A DNA stretch of 11,211 nt from CAZQCI01 sp964592255 (GCA_964592255.1 CAZQCI010000069.1:1-11211); one strand, 5' to 3'. Counted from the stretch's first letter, positions 1-7,028 are shown. Numbers and translations: made by a program. The notes: generated by a model not told the origin, from the letters alone.

Positions 1-1809
1 GGTTTCTCTTAGTTTAAAAGTGGCTAAGTGTTTCTGGTTTTTCATAAAAGACACTTCATACACCGGATCGCTTGGTGTGCCGGGTTCCAGTTTTTTTCTG
101 CCTAAAAAATAGCTATTGTCATGATCTTGAATAAAAAGACCTTCTCCTGCTTTTTCAACTACAGTGAGGTTTTTAAAGGGGCAGGGTGTGACACGCAGAA
201 TTTCGTACAAAGATTGGCTGGCGGGATGTCGGCTTTGAGCAACAGAGTTATATAAAACCGTCCGGTCATTTTCTGAAAGAGATGCCAGGACTTCCCGGTT
301 CATTAAAGATAAAGAAGAAAAAGTCAGAGTGCCGGTTTTGTCAAAAAAGACATGACGAATTTTAAGGCATTCGTCCAATAGTTTTCCACTTTTTGAAAAA
401 AGACCTTCCTGTAACAATCTCTTGTTGGCTAAGTTTCGGGCCAGGGGAATGGCAATTCCTAAACTGCAAGGGCAAGTGACTACTAACACAGCCACTAACA
501 CATTAAGAGAGTGCGTCGGATCAATAAATTGCCAAGTTAAAAAACCTGCAGTGGCTAAACTTAAGACAATGGCCACATACCATTTTACGGTCCATTGCCA
601 GGTGACGGGCAAAGAATGATCTTCTTGGGTTTGTGGTGCTAAGGCGGAAAGAGTCCCGGACTGAAAAGAGGTTAAGGCTTGGGCCGTTAGGGCTTGTTGG
701 CTTATTAAGTGGGCTCCTGCGGGGAGGGTTTGCCCTGCATTGAATAGAAGAGGAATGGCTTCTCCAGAAATCCATTCCAATGAACATTCCACCGATGCTG
801 GTGTTTTCAGCACGGCATTGACGGGGATGATTCCTCCTGGAGTAATCAGAAGTTGATCTCCTTCCTGAACTTGGGAAAAAGTGATTTCTTCTATAGAGTT
901 TCCAATGCGGTTGACGCGAAAGTCTTCTAGCCCGCCTTTATCTAATAACGTGTCCTTGTTTTTTTGTATGGCTTTAGCTTGCAAATAACGACCTAACAGC
1001 ATCAGGGCGATGAAAATATTTAAGGTATCAAAGTAAGTGTTTGATTCATTTTGTTTAAAAAAGGCATCACTGGATCCAATAAACGCGGCTAAAATCCCTA
1101 GAGCTACAGGCAGGTCAAAGTGCAGTACTTTACTTTTTAATGCGTAAAAAGCCCGTTGGAAAAAATAAGAGCCACCAACAAAGACCGACACAATCGAAAA
1201 GTAAAAATTCAATCGAGTGAACAAAGTAAATAATTCCGGTTCGCTGGTATTAAGGCCTGCATATAAACTGAAAGAAAGAAACATGGTGTTCATCGCCATG
1301 GCCATGCAGACACCCAAACGTAATAGAAGAGAGGAATGATCCGTTTTTTGAAGATGCCCTTGTGGAAATGTTCTGTAACCAATGTTTTGAAGTTTTTGCA
1401 GATAACTTTTCAAGTCAAATTGGTCGGGAATAAAATTAATTGAAAGAGAGCCGGCAGTAGCGTCTACATGCACTCGAGCAAGACCTTGGCGCAAGGCTAG
1501 TTCTTGAATGGCCCAGATGCAGGCTGCACACTGGATACCTTCAATGCCTAAACTGATTTTGCCGGAGGAGGTTCCCGGTAATTTTTCCAACCAAGAAAAA
1601 TCCGTCTGTCGTGAAAAATAACTTAACAGAGGTTGAATGCGCGAAGGACGCAGGTTGTAAAATTTTTCTAGCCCAGACTCATGGAGTAGGGAGTAAACAA
1701 CTTGGCATCCATTACAGCAAAACTGGTTCATGCTTTGAGCCAATGTTTGGCCGCAATGCAGACAGTTTGTTATTGCATCTGTTTTCAATAAAGAAGCCGC
1801 TTGATCCAT
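1..1809 (-). CDS. ccoI: CcoI/FixI-type copper-translocating P1B ATPase (3' end beyond window)
   Basis: Inner-membrane heavy-metal ATPase, probably delivering copper for cbb3 cytochrome oxidase assembly. The frame is open for 603 codons from ATG 1809 to the left edge with no stop, so the C-terminus is missing. In order: a Cys-rich N-terminal segment (C16, C19, C31, C32, C35) like the metal-binding domain typical of CcoI/FixI; an HMA domain with GIQCAAC at 91-97; membrane segments from about 165 to 275; the actuator loop with SGE at 348-350 (the common form is TGE); the ion-pathway CPC at 446-448; the phosphorylation motif DKTGT at 490-494; and SRHPA at 526-530, equivalent to the usual SxHP. 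An in-frame stop at 1828-1830 makes ATG 1809 the first possible ATG. It has no Shine-Dalgarno and sits about 40 bp from an FNR-like box. The family is certain; the CcoI subgroup rests on the N-terminus and the divergent TauE-like neighbour. Confidence 0.88.
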   Translation of the reverse strand, partial: MDQAASLLKTDAITNCLHCGQTLAQSMNQFCCNGCQVVYSLLHESGLEKFYNLRPSRIQPLLSYFSRQTDFSWLEKLPGTSSGKISLGIEGIQCAACIWAIQELALRQGLARVHVDATAGSLSINFIPDQFDLKSYLQKLQNIGYRTFPQGHLQKTDHSSLLLRLGVCMAMAMNTMFLSFSLYAGLNTSEPELFTLFTRLNFYFSIVSVFVGGSYFFQRAFYALKSKVLHFDLPVALGILAAFIGSSDAFFKQNESNTYFDTLNIFIALMLLGRYLQAKAIQKNKDTLLDKGGLEDFRVNRIGNSIEEITFSQVQEGDQLLITPGGIIPVNAVLKTPASVECSLEWISGEAIPLLFNAGQTLPAGAHLISQQALTAQALTSFQSGTLSALAPQTQEDHSLPVTWQWTVKWYVAIVLSLATAGFLTWQFIDPTHSLNVLVAVLVVTCPCSLGIAIPLARNLANKRLLQEGLFSKSGKLLDECLKIRHVFFDKTGTLTFSSLSLMNREVLASLSENDRTVLYNSVAQSRHPASQSLYEILRVTPCPFKNLTVVEKAGEGLFIQDHDNSYFLGRKKLEPGTPSDPVYEVSFMKNQKHLATFKLRET

Positions 1810-1840
1810 AAGTTTTTTTAATGAGTTTTATTTAAATAAA

Positions 1841-1858
1841 ATATGATAGAGATCATAT
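1841..1858. promoter_or_regulatory. FNR/CRP-family box between ccoI and the TauE-like gene
   Basis: An 18-bp perfect inverted repeat, ATATGAT-agag-ATCATAT. The core TGAT-N4-ATCA matches the FNR/ANR/FixK consensus TTGAT-N4-ATCAA at four of five bases in each half; in the CRP register (TGTGA-N6-TCACA) it also matches four of five. The centre (1849.5) is about 40 bp upstream of the ccoI ATG and about 45 bp upstream of the TauE-like ATG, the spacing expected of an activator bound near -41.5 for both genes if their transcripts start at or close to the ATG. Since cco genes are classic FNR/ANR/FixK targets, an oxygen- or redox-responsive regulator is favoured over CRP. This is inference from symmetry and context. 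Confidence 0.6.
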
Positions 1859-1880
1859 CGGTTATTGGCATACACATAAT
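1852..1880 (+). promoter_or_regulatory. Possible promoter of the TauE-like gene
   Basis: CATAAT at 1875-1880 matches TATAAT at five of six bases. It lies 17 bp downstream of the right half of the FNR-like box, which would occupy the -35 position. A start near 1887 would leave a leader of only about 8 nt before ATG 1895, which has no Shine-Dalgarno. Inference only. Confidence 0.35.
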
Positions 1881-1894
1881 TTTTTTAAAAGTAA

Positions 1895-2530
1895 ATGCAT
1901 CATCATCTTATCAGCTTAAGTATTGGGGGTTTTTTCTTGGCAGGCATGGTGGGAAGTCTCCATTGCCTTGGTATGTGTGCTCCACTTTCATCCCTTTTTT
2001 TATCCAACAGTCGTTCTTCCTTTAGGGCACTCATTTTTTATCATGTTGCCCGTGTTTTTTCATATGCTGGTGTCGGCTTAGTGCTTTCGTTGATAGGGAA
2101 GGAGATTAGGGATTTTATTTCTTTTCCCCTGGTGTTTTATTTTTTAAGTTTAATTTTGGGCCTTTATATTTTGGGTGTGCCTTTAAAGCCTCCTGCGGTT
2201 ATTTTAAATTTAGAAATGCGTCTTCTCCAGTATTTTAAGGTGGAATCTTATTCTTTGAGGGCCTTGTTATTTGGATTTTTCACACCCTTGCTTCCCTGTG
2301 GTTTGCTTTATGGGGTTTTAGCTACTTCACTTATGGCACCTACGTACTGGGTGGCTATGGCTTGGATGGTGAGTTTTGCGTTGGGGACTCTTCCTTTATT
2401 GGTTTTAGGTCAAACAGGTTTGAAGTTGGTTGTAAAAAAGTTTGGTTTATCTTCCTGGGTCAAGCGTCTGTTAGCTGCGCTGACTTTGGTCTTATTCTGG
2501 ATTTTTTATTTTATGCATCAGCATGGGTGA
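1895..2530 (+). CDS. TauE/SafE-like (DsbD_2-type) integral membrane protein linked to cco genes
   Basis: A 211-residue, very hydrophobic inner-membrane protein with about six predicted helices. The first helix carries GSLHCLGMC at 20-28, the H-C-x-G-M-C signature of the small 'sulfite exporter TauE/SafE' or DsbD_2-like family; a second conserved block, PCGLLYGVL, is at 134-142. Members of this family often sit beside ccoGHIS, and a role in copper or thiol handling during oxidase maturation is usually assumed; real sulfite export is doubtful. It is divergent from ccoI and shares the FNR-like box. A stop codon (1892-1894) lies directly before ATG 1895, and the next Met (M18) would remove most of helix 1, so this start is well supported although there is no Shine-Dalgarno. 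It ends 18 bp from the convergent 85-aa gene. Confidence 0.8.
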   Translation: MHHHLISLSIGGFFLAGMVGSLHCLGMCAPLSSLFLSNSRSSFRALIFYHVARVFSYAGVGLVLSLIGKEIRDFISFPLVFYFLSLILGLYILGVPLKPPAVILNLEMRLLQYFKVESYSLRALLFGFFTPLLPCGLLYGVLATSLMAPTYWVAMAWMVSFALGTLPLLVLGQTGLKLVVKKFGLSSWVKRLLAALTLVLFWIFYFMHQHG

Positions 2531-2548
2531 TAAAGTGCATGATGGGGT

Positions 2549-2806
2549 TTAGCCTATTGAATCTGCTTCAACGAAATAGGCATACTTTTTAAGGTCAATG
2601 TAGGTTTTAACAAGAGACTGAATTGCTTTTACTTCTTTTTCAGTTACTGGATAACAGTCGTACATTAAGTCAGTTTCAGGTGTTTTAAATAATTCTTGTA
2701 ACTCTTTGAGGGGTATGTCCTTCAATTTTTCTTCACCCACAAGTTGGTTGCTTTCTTCTTTTTCAAACCAGCGAAGTATACGGATGACTTTATTACCGTG
2801 AGTCAT
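2549..2806 (-). CDS. Small conserved hypothetical protein with MYDCYPVTE motif
   Basis: An 85-residue soluble protein, charged, without signal peptide or membrane helix. It begins with a VIRILRWFEKE strand-like segment, then LVGEEKLKDIPLKELQELF, then MYDCYPVTE at 48-56 and a Tyr-rich end (IDLKKYAYFVEA). I recall this pattern (a short protein ending D-x-x-x-Y-x-Y-F-x-E after a YDCYPVT block) from a widespread family of small hypotheticals, probably the one named DUF7683; no function is known to me. It lies 37 bp downstream of terC on the same strand and is probably the last gene of the hpf-htpX-terC unit. Only a weak AAGA-like ribosome site precedes the ATG. The gene is convergent with the TauE-like gene. 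Confidence 0.65.
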   Translation of the reverse strand: MTHGNKVIRILRWFEKEESNQLVGEEKLKDIPLKELQELFKTPETDLMYDCYPVTEKEVKAIQSLVKTYIDLKKYAYFVEADSIG

Positions 2807-2843
2807 AATTTTTCTTAGTGATGGTTTTTGCCTAAGGTTTCAG

Positions 2844-3767
2844 TCATTGACGGTTTTTAAATATCGAATAGATTATTGAGCCGGCAATCATTCCGGTAAT
2901 GATCATAAGCGATAAGATAATGGGTACTTTGTAGAAAGGGGCTATCACCATTTTTGTTCCTACAAAGATCAGTACCATCGCCAGCCCTACCTTTAAATAT
3001 TTAAATTTGTGAATGACCCCTCCCAGCATGAAATAAAGTGACCTTAAACCAAGAATTGCAAAAATATTAGAAGTAAAAACAATGAATGGATCATTGGTGA
3101 CAGCAAAGATAGCTGGAATGGAATCAACGGCAAAAACTAGATCAGTAAATTCAACCGCCATGAGTACCAAAAACAGTGGTGTGACCAGCCATTTGTTCTG
3201 TTCCTTTACAATAAATTTTTCTCCTCTGAAATCTTTTGTCATAGGCAGAATACGTTGAAGCAGTTTGACAAAAGCCCCCTGTTCGGGATGAGCTTCTTCA
3301 TTACGGTCTCGATACATTTTGATTCCGGTAAAAATAAGAAAGGCCCCGAATAAGTAAACAATTTCATGAAAGTGTACTAAGAGTTGGGCGCCAACCAAGA
3401 CAAGAATGGCACGCATGATCAGGGCCCCTAAGATTCCCCAAAATAAGACACGATGCTGATAGATGGCAGGAACTTTGAAAGCCCCAAATAAAAGAATGAA
3501 GACGAAGATATTGTCAACTGAAAGAGATTTTTCAATGAGGTAGCCTGTTAAAAATTCCAGAGCACGATCGTAACCGAACCAAAAATAAACTAGGCCATTA
3601 AATAAAAAAGCTAAACTGATCCATACAATACTCCAGACCAGTGCTTCTTTAAATTTAACTTCATGGGACTTGCGATGAAAAACACCCAAGTCAAGTGCTA
3701 GAAGAAATAAAATTAAACCGATGAAACTTATCCAGAGGGCAGGGGAGGCTATTGTTGTTGGCATCAT
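2844..3767 (-). CDS. TerC/Alx-family integral membrane protein (probable metal-ion exporter)
   Basis: A 307-residue polytopic membrane protein, the usual length for the Alx branch of TerC. Signature segments are EKSLSVDNIFVF at 79-90, EFTDLVFAVDSIPA at 206-219 and NIFAILGLRSLYF at 234-246; acidic residues D27, D85, E206, D209 and D215 lie within or near predicted helices and are likely metal ligands. Characterised relatives (E. coli Alx, MntY; B. subtilis YceF/YkoY) export Mn2+ or help metallate exported proteins, so manganese export is the best guess. Two ATG codons are adjacent (3767 and 3764). The htpX stop lies only 4 nt upstream and no strong Shine-Dalgarno is present, so translation is probably coupled to htpX. 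No room exists for a yybP-ykoY riboswitch, which controls many other terC genes. Confidence 0.9.
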   Translation of the reverse strand: MMPTTIASPALWISFIGLILFLLALDLGVFHRKSHEVKFKEALVWSIVWISLAFLFNGLVYFWFGYDRALEFLTGYLIEKSLSVDNIFVFILLFGAFKVPAIYQHRVLFWGILGALIMRAILVLVGAQLLVHFHEIVYLFGAFLIFTGIKMYRDRNEEAHPEQGAFVKLLQRILPMTKDFRGEKFIVKEQNKWLVTPLFLVLMAVEFTDLVFAVDSIPAIFAVTNDPFIVFTSNIFAILGLRSLYFMLGGVIHKFKYLKVGLAMVLIFVGTKMVIAPFYKVPIILSLMIITGMIAGSIIYSIFKNRQ

Positions 3768-3771
3768 ATTT

Positions 3772-4686
3772 TTAGCTCACATTCCTTTCAAGTCTATGAA
3801 TTCTTTCCTGTAGGGGTGGATGTGTTGAAAACCATCTTAGCCAACGAGAATTTTTCCCTGAAATCTGGAATGCTTTAATGGCTTGGGGGGGTTCCACCTC
3901 TACAGTGTTTTTTAAAGTATTTTCCAATTTACGTAAAGCTTGAATCATAGGGTCGCGTCCTGCCAAACGAGCTCCGCCGGCATCGGCTCGAAATTCGCGA
4001 TAACGTGAGAAAGCTGCAACAACCAAACTTCCTAAAATCATGAACAAAATTTCTGTTATAATTTGAACAACAAAAAAAGTTCCATGAGATATGGTTCCTG
4101 TACGTTCATCTCGATCTCTCATGAGTTGGGCCACGGAAAAGGCAATCACACGGGATAAAAACATGACAAATGCATTCACAACTCCCTGAAGCAATGTCAT
4201 GGTTGTCATGTCGCCGTTAGCGATATGAGCAACTTCATGCCCTAATACCCCTTCAATTTCCTGATCGTTCATGTTCTCCAACAAGCCAGTGGAAACAGCC
4301 ACTAGGGCGCGTGATCGTGTAGGGCCTGTGGCAAATGCATTCAAATCGGGTGATGTGTAGACTCCTACTTCTGGCATGGTAGAAAGGCCCGCGGCTTTGG
4401 CTAGACGGTGTACTGTGTTTACCAATCGAGCCAGCCGCGGGTTGGGGGAAGAAGTCTCAATAATTTTCACTCCCATCATCCATTTGGCCATCACACGGGA
4501 CAAGGCTAAGGAAATAAAGGCACCACCCATGCCCCATACAAAGCAGAAAATAATGAGGGCTCCATAATCAAGCCCTTGCTTATTGAGGTAGGGTCGTACT
4601 CCTAAAAGTGAAAGTAGGGTTGATAGAGTGACGACAACCAATAAGTTGACTGTTAAAAACAATCCGATTCTTTTAAGCCAAGTCAT
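3772..4686 (-). CDS. htpX: HtpX, M48B membrane zinc metalloprotease
   Basis: A 304-residue inner-membrane protease that degrades misfolded membrane proteins alongside FtsH. Two N-terminal helices (about 7-29 and 42-65) precede the catalytic domain. The zinc site HEVAH is at 150-154 (H150, E151, H154), and the third ligand is E231 in SRYREFRADAGGARLAG, as in E. coli HtpX. Two further hydrophobic segments lie around 165-187 and 204-226. FSTHPPLQERIHRLE near the C-terminus is also typical. All key residues are present and the length is normal, so it should be active. An AAGGAG ribosome site (4697-4702) lies 10 nt before the ATG. It follows the hpf-like gene by 23 nt and precedes terC by 4 nt, clearly one transcription unit. 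Confidence 0.95.
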   Translation of the reverse strand: MTWLKRIGLFLTVNLLVVVTLSTLLSLLGVRPYLNKQGLDYGALIIFCFVWGMGGAFISLALSRVMAKWMMGVKIIETSSPNPRLARLVNTVHRLAKAAGLSTMPEVGVYTSPDLNAFATGPTRSRALVAVSTGLLENMNDQEIEGVLGHEVAHIANGDMTTMTLLQGVVNAFVMFLSRVIAFSVAQLMRDRDERTGTISHGTFFVVQIITEILFMILGSLVVAAFSRYREFRADAGGARLAGRDPMIQALRKLENTLKNTVEVEPPQAIKAFQISGKNSRWLRWFSTHPPLQERIHRLERNVS

Positions 4687-4709
4687 ATTTTAGTTTCTCC
4701 TTATTGAGA

Positions 4710-5069
4710 TCAAGCTAGGCTATTGCGAATAAGCCAATTGCCTCCATAATCACTCAAATTTTTTACAGATTTATTTTTTCTTACTTCGCGACTGGCGGCT
4801 CTGCCGACTCGATCGAAAGCTCTGTCTATGGCTGCATACAAGTCGTCACTTTGCTCTTGTATCACTAGATCATGTGAAGAATGAAGCTGCACATGAACCT
4901 GACAGATTTTATCAATTCCCTTTTTAGGGCCATTCTCATCTTTTAGTCTTACCACAACACGTTTCACACGATTTTCAAATCGTCCGAGAGAGAAATAAGC
5001 CCTTCTCTTCACCATGTCACTGATGGAAGGGGTTGATTTAAACGAAAGACATTTGATTTCAAGTTTCAT
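4710..5069 (-). CDS. hpf: HPF/RaiA-type ribosome hibernation factor, short form
   Basis: A 119-residue basic protein of the ribosome-associated HPF/YfiA (sigma-54 modulation) family, which binds the 30S decoding centre and stores inactive ribosomes under stress. Typical features are a first beta strand (MKLEIKCL), basic helix residues (KRRAYFSLGRF), GIDKICQVHVQL and the C-terminal helix DDLYAAIDRAFDRVGRAASREVRK. It lacks the long C-terminal dimerisation domain of long HPF. The frame is open to 5144, but I choose ATG 5069 because a perfect AAGGAGG (5077-5083) stands 7 nt upstream and the family's first strand begins there; the extra 25 residues would be a Phe/Tyr-rich translation of the intergenic promoter region. 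First gene of the hpf-htpX-terC unit, divergent from nhaR. Confidence 0.85.
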   Translation of the reverse strand: MKLEIKCLSFKSTPSISDMVKRRAYFSLGRFENRVKRVVVRLKDENGPKKGIDKICQVHVQLHSSHDLVIQEQSDDLYAAIDRAFDRVGRAASREVRKNKSVKNLSDYGGNWLIRNSLA

Positions 5070-5116
5070 AGTATTTCCTCCTTGTGAGGTGAAAGTAGGT
5101 TGTTCCGAATAAAAAT

Positions 5117-5152
5117 AAAAATAGATAAATAAGATTTGATTCATCTATTTTT
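5117..5152. repeat. 10-bp perfect inverted repeat in the hpf/nhaR spacer
   Basis: AAAAATAGAT (5117-5126) is the exact reverse complement of ATCTATTTTT (5143-5152), with a 16-bp spacer that contains a further AGAT half at 5132-5135. It overlaps the presumed -35 of nhaR and lies upstream of hpf. LysR-type regulators bind interrupted dyads in such divergent spacers, so it is a candidate NhaR operator. The AT-rich arms make chance symmetry possible. Confidence 0.4.
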
Positions 5153-5165
5153 TAAATGATATAAA
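5136..5165 (+). promoter_or_regulatory. Candidate nhaR promoter giving a leaderless transcript
   Basis: TTGATT (5136-5141, four of six to TTGACA) and TATAAA (5160-5165, five of six to TATAAT) are separated by 18 bp. Transcription would begin about 7 nt after the -10, at 5171-5172, which is the A or T of the nhaR ATG. There is no Shine-Dalgarno before that ATG, consistent with a leaderless mRNA. Confidence 0.45.
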
Positions 5166-5170
5166 TAACT

Positions 5171-6067
5171 ATGAATTGGCTTAATTATCATCATCTCTAT
5201 TATTTTTGGGTTGTGGCCAAAGAAGGGAGTATTGCCAAAGCCACACAAAAACTACGGTTAGCTCAACCTACAATTAGTGCTCAGTTGAAATCATTTGAGC
5301 AAGCTTTGGAGGGGAAACTTTTTGAACGTGAGGGTCGGGGTTTAAAACTTACCGAAACAGGAAGCCAGGTCTATAGTTATGCCGAAGAAATTTTCTCACT
5401 TGGCAATGAAATGCTCGCAAGTCTTAAAGGGATGATTACCCCACAAGTTAAATTAAGAGTTGGCATCGCCGATGTTTTGCCAAAAATTATTGCTCATCGA
5501 TTAATTGAGCCTGCTTTAAAGTTACCCGAAAAAATTCAGTTAAGCTGCCATGAAGATAGGCACGAAAACCTGCTGGCTAAACTCGCTTTACACGAACTTG
5601 ATATTATTCTTTCCGATGCGCCAGCTAACCCCCATATCAAGATAAAAGCGTTTAATCATATGTTGGGTGAATGTGGAGTAACCATATTTGGATCAGAATC
5701 CCTTTATAAAAAATTCAAAAGAAATTTTCCCAGATCGCTTGTTCAGGCTCCTTTCCTTCTGCCTTCATCAGGAACGGTTTTACGCAAATCGCTAGATCAG
5801 TGGCTTGATGAAAACGATATTTCCGTGAGTATTGTAGGGGAATTTGACGATTCTGCTCTTATTAAAGTTTTTGGAGAAGCAGGGCGTGGGCTTTTTGCGG
5901 TTCCATCAGTTATTGCAGATGATGTCAAACGTTTTCATCAGGTGAAAATTCTTGGACGAATACCCCAGATAAGAGAGAAATTTTATGCCATTACAATGGA
6001 AAGGAAAATTAAAAACCCGGCAGCCATAGCGATTTGTCAATCTGCCAGAGAAAGGTTTGAAAAATAA
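5171..6067 (+). CDS. nhaR: NhaR-type LysR-family transcriptional activator
   Basis: A 298-residue LysR-type regulator, full family length. The N-terminus MNWLNYHHLYYFWVVAKEGS is the NhaR hallmark, with the winged-helix recognition region at about 20-40 (ATQKL...AQPTISAQLK) and KLFEREGRGLKLTETG at 49-64. The effector-binding half has LDIILSDAP at 143-151, GECGV at 166-170 and GEFDDSALIKVFG at 223-235, all close to E. coli NhaR, which activates the Na+/H+ antiporter gene nhaA in response to Na+. No antiporter is in this window; the divergent partner is the hpf-htpX-terC unit, so its regulon may differ from the enterobacterial one. An in-frame stop at 5162-5164 leaves ATG 5171 as the first start. 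It ends 10 bp before the convergent membrane-SRPBCC gene. Confidence 0.88.
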   Translation: MNWLNYHHLYYFWVVAKEGSIAKATQKLRLAQPTISAQLKSFEQALEGKLFEREGRGLKLTETGSQVYSYAEEIFSLGNEMLASLKGMITPQVKLRVGIADVLPKIIAHRLIEPALKLPEKIQLSCHEDRHENLLAKLALHELDIILSDAPANPHIKIKAFNHMLGECGVTIFGSESLYKKFKRNFPRSLVQAPFLLPSSGTVLRKSLDQWLDENDISVSIVGEFDDSALIKVFGEAGRGLFAVPSVIADDVKRFHQVKILGRIPQIREKFYAITMERKIKNPAAIAICQSARERFEK

Positions 6068-6077
6068 ACAAGAGGTA

Positions 6078-7028
6078 CTATCTCATTTTTTCACATCTTG
6101 ATTGAATGACCTCAAGTAAGCGATTTTGAAAATCTTTCAAAATCCAGTTTCCCCACAGCTGACCGTAAAAGTTAACTTTCGATGTTAGTGTATAACGAGA
6201 TAAAAGGCTCAATTTAATTTTATTATTAGCCAATGGTTCAATGTGATAAGTGGCATCAATAAATTTAAAATTATTTCCTGCTAAAACATGCGTATCAAAT
6301 GCTTTATTTCGGATACTTTCTCTATCCACGTTAATGTGAAGCGAAAAACTTTGCTGCGGATGCCAATTTTCAATGGTTTCGATAAATTTTAACCCATATT
6401 CAAAATAGCCTATTCTGATACCCCCTTTACCTTGGCTAACAAGTTCTGCCCGTATTGGTCTGGGGATTCCTAAGGCATGAAAAAAGCCGGTTTTATACTC
6501 ATGAGCTTGAATTTCAGGGACTTGTATAATTTGCTGCCAAACAGTATCGGGCGTTGCGTTAATCACTGTTTCACTTAAAACTGAAAAGTTTTGAGGTAAA
6601 GACCTGATCATGTCCTCAATGGGAGAAATTAAAAGGGGAAGGATTGTAACCGACAGAATTATTTTTTTATTTTTTTTGCTATGGTTTCGGAACCAAACAT
6701 ACAAAAACCCGCCTATTGTTGCGAAAAGTAAGAAAGGCAAGGATAGGATCAACAGACACATCATGTCTTCTAAGCCAAATAAAAATAACATCGTAAAAAA
6801 ACTTAAGATGCATATCCAAGGAATGAAAATAATATTTCTATAAGATTTAAGAAGGGTTTCATCTGTAAAAACCAAAGGGATAACGCCTAAAATGGTGGGG
6901 ATAAGAAATAAATAAGTTACCGACGCTAGAGTAAATTGAGTTCCAAAAAAAATCCTTGTAATAAGCCCATAGATAACGCCGATAATCATTCCTAAAATTA
7001 AAGGAAAATATTTAGAAGAAGGTTTCAT
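6078..7028 (-). CDS. Five-helix membrane protein with C-terminal SRPBCC (START-like) domain
   Basis: A 316-residue protein of unknown function. Predicted helices lie at about 8-28, 35-54, 66-86, 88-113 and 122-137. From about 150 to the end it resembles an SRPBCC/polyketide-cyclase-like fold: VINATPDTVWQQIIQVPEI is the usual first strand and helix, followed by alternating strands and a long final helix (WGNWILKDFQNRLLEVIQSR). Basic loops (KPSSK at the N-terminus; RNHSKKNKK after helix 4) argue that both lie in the cytoplasm, which places the C-terminal domain in the periplasm. SRPBCC domains bind hydrophobic ligands, but no ligand can be inferred here. The gene looks more AT-rich than the right end of the window (a 60-base line from 6661 is 30% GC). 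No clear Shine-Dalgarno precedes ATG 7028. It is convergent with nhaR. Confidence 0.75.
   Translation of the reverse strand: MKPSSKYFPLILGMIIGVIYGLITRIFFGTQFTLASVTYLFLIPTILGVIPLVFTDETLLKSYRNIIFIPWICILSFFTMLFLFGLEDMMCLLILSLPFLLFATIGGFLYVWFRNHSKKNKKIILSVTILPLLISPIEDMIRSLPQNFSVLSETVINATPDTVWQQIIQVPEIQAHEYKTGFFHALGIPRPIRAELVSQGKGGIRIGYFEYGLKFIETIENWHPQQSFSLHINVDRESIRNKAFDTHVLAGNNFKFIDATYHIEPLANNKIKLSLLSRYTLTSKVNFYGQLWGNWILKDFQNRLLEVIQSRCEKMR

Noticed and set aside
422..787. Short open frames inside the ccoI region on both strands
   Set aside because: They lie in other frames of a continuous 603-codon ATPase frame with all catalytic motifs, so they are shadows.
3768..3800. yybP-ykoY (Mn2+) riboswitch before terC
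   Set aside because: Only 4 nt separate htpX and terC; there is no untranslated leader to hold one.
5070..5144. A longer hpf start at ATG 5144
   Set aside because: The extra 25 residues are a Phe/Tyr-rich reading of the AT-rich promoter spacer, while ATG 5069 has a perfect AAGGAGG at the right distance.
6071..6091. Rho-independent terminator after nhaR (GAGG...TCTC then a T run)
   Set aside because: The stem is only four pairs including a G-U, too weak to call.
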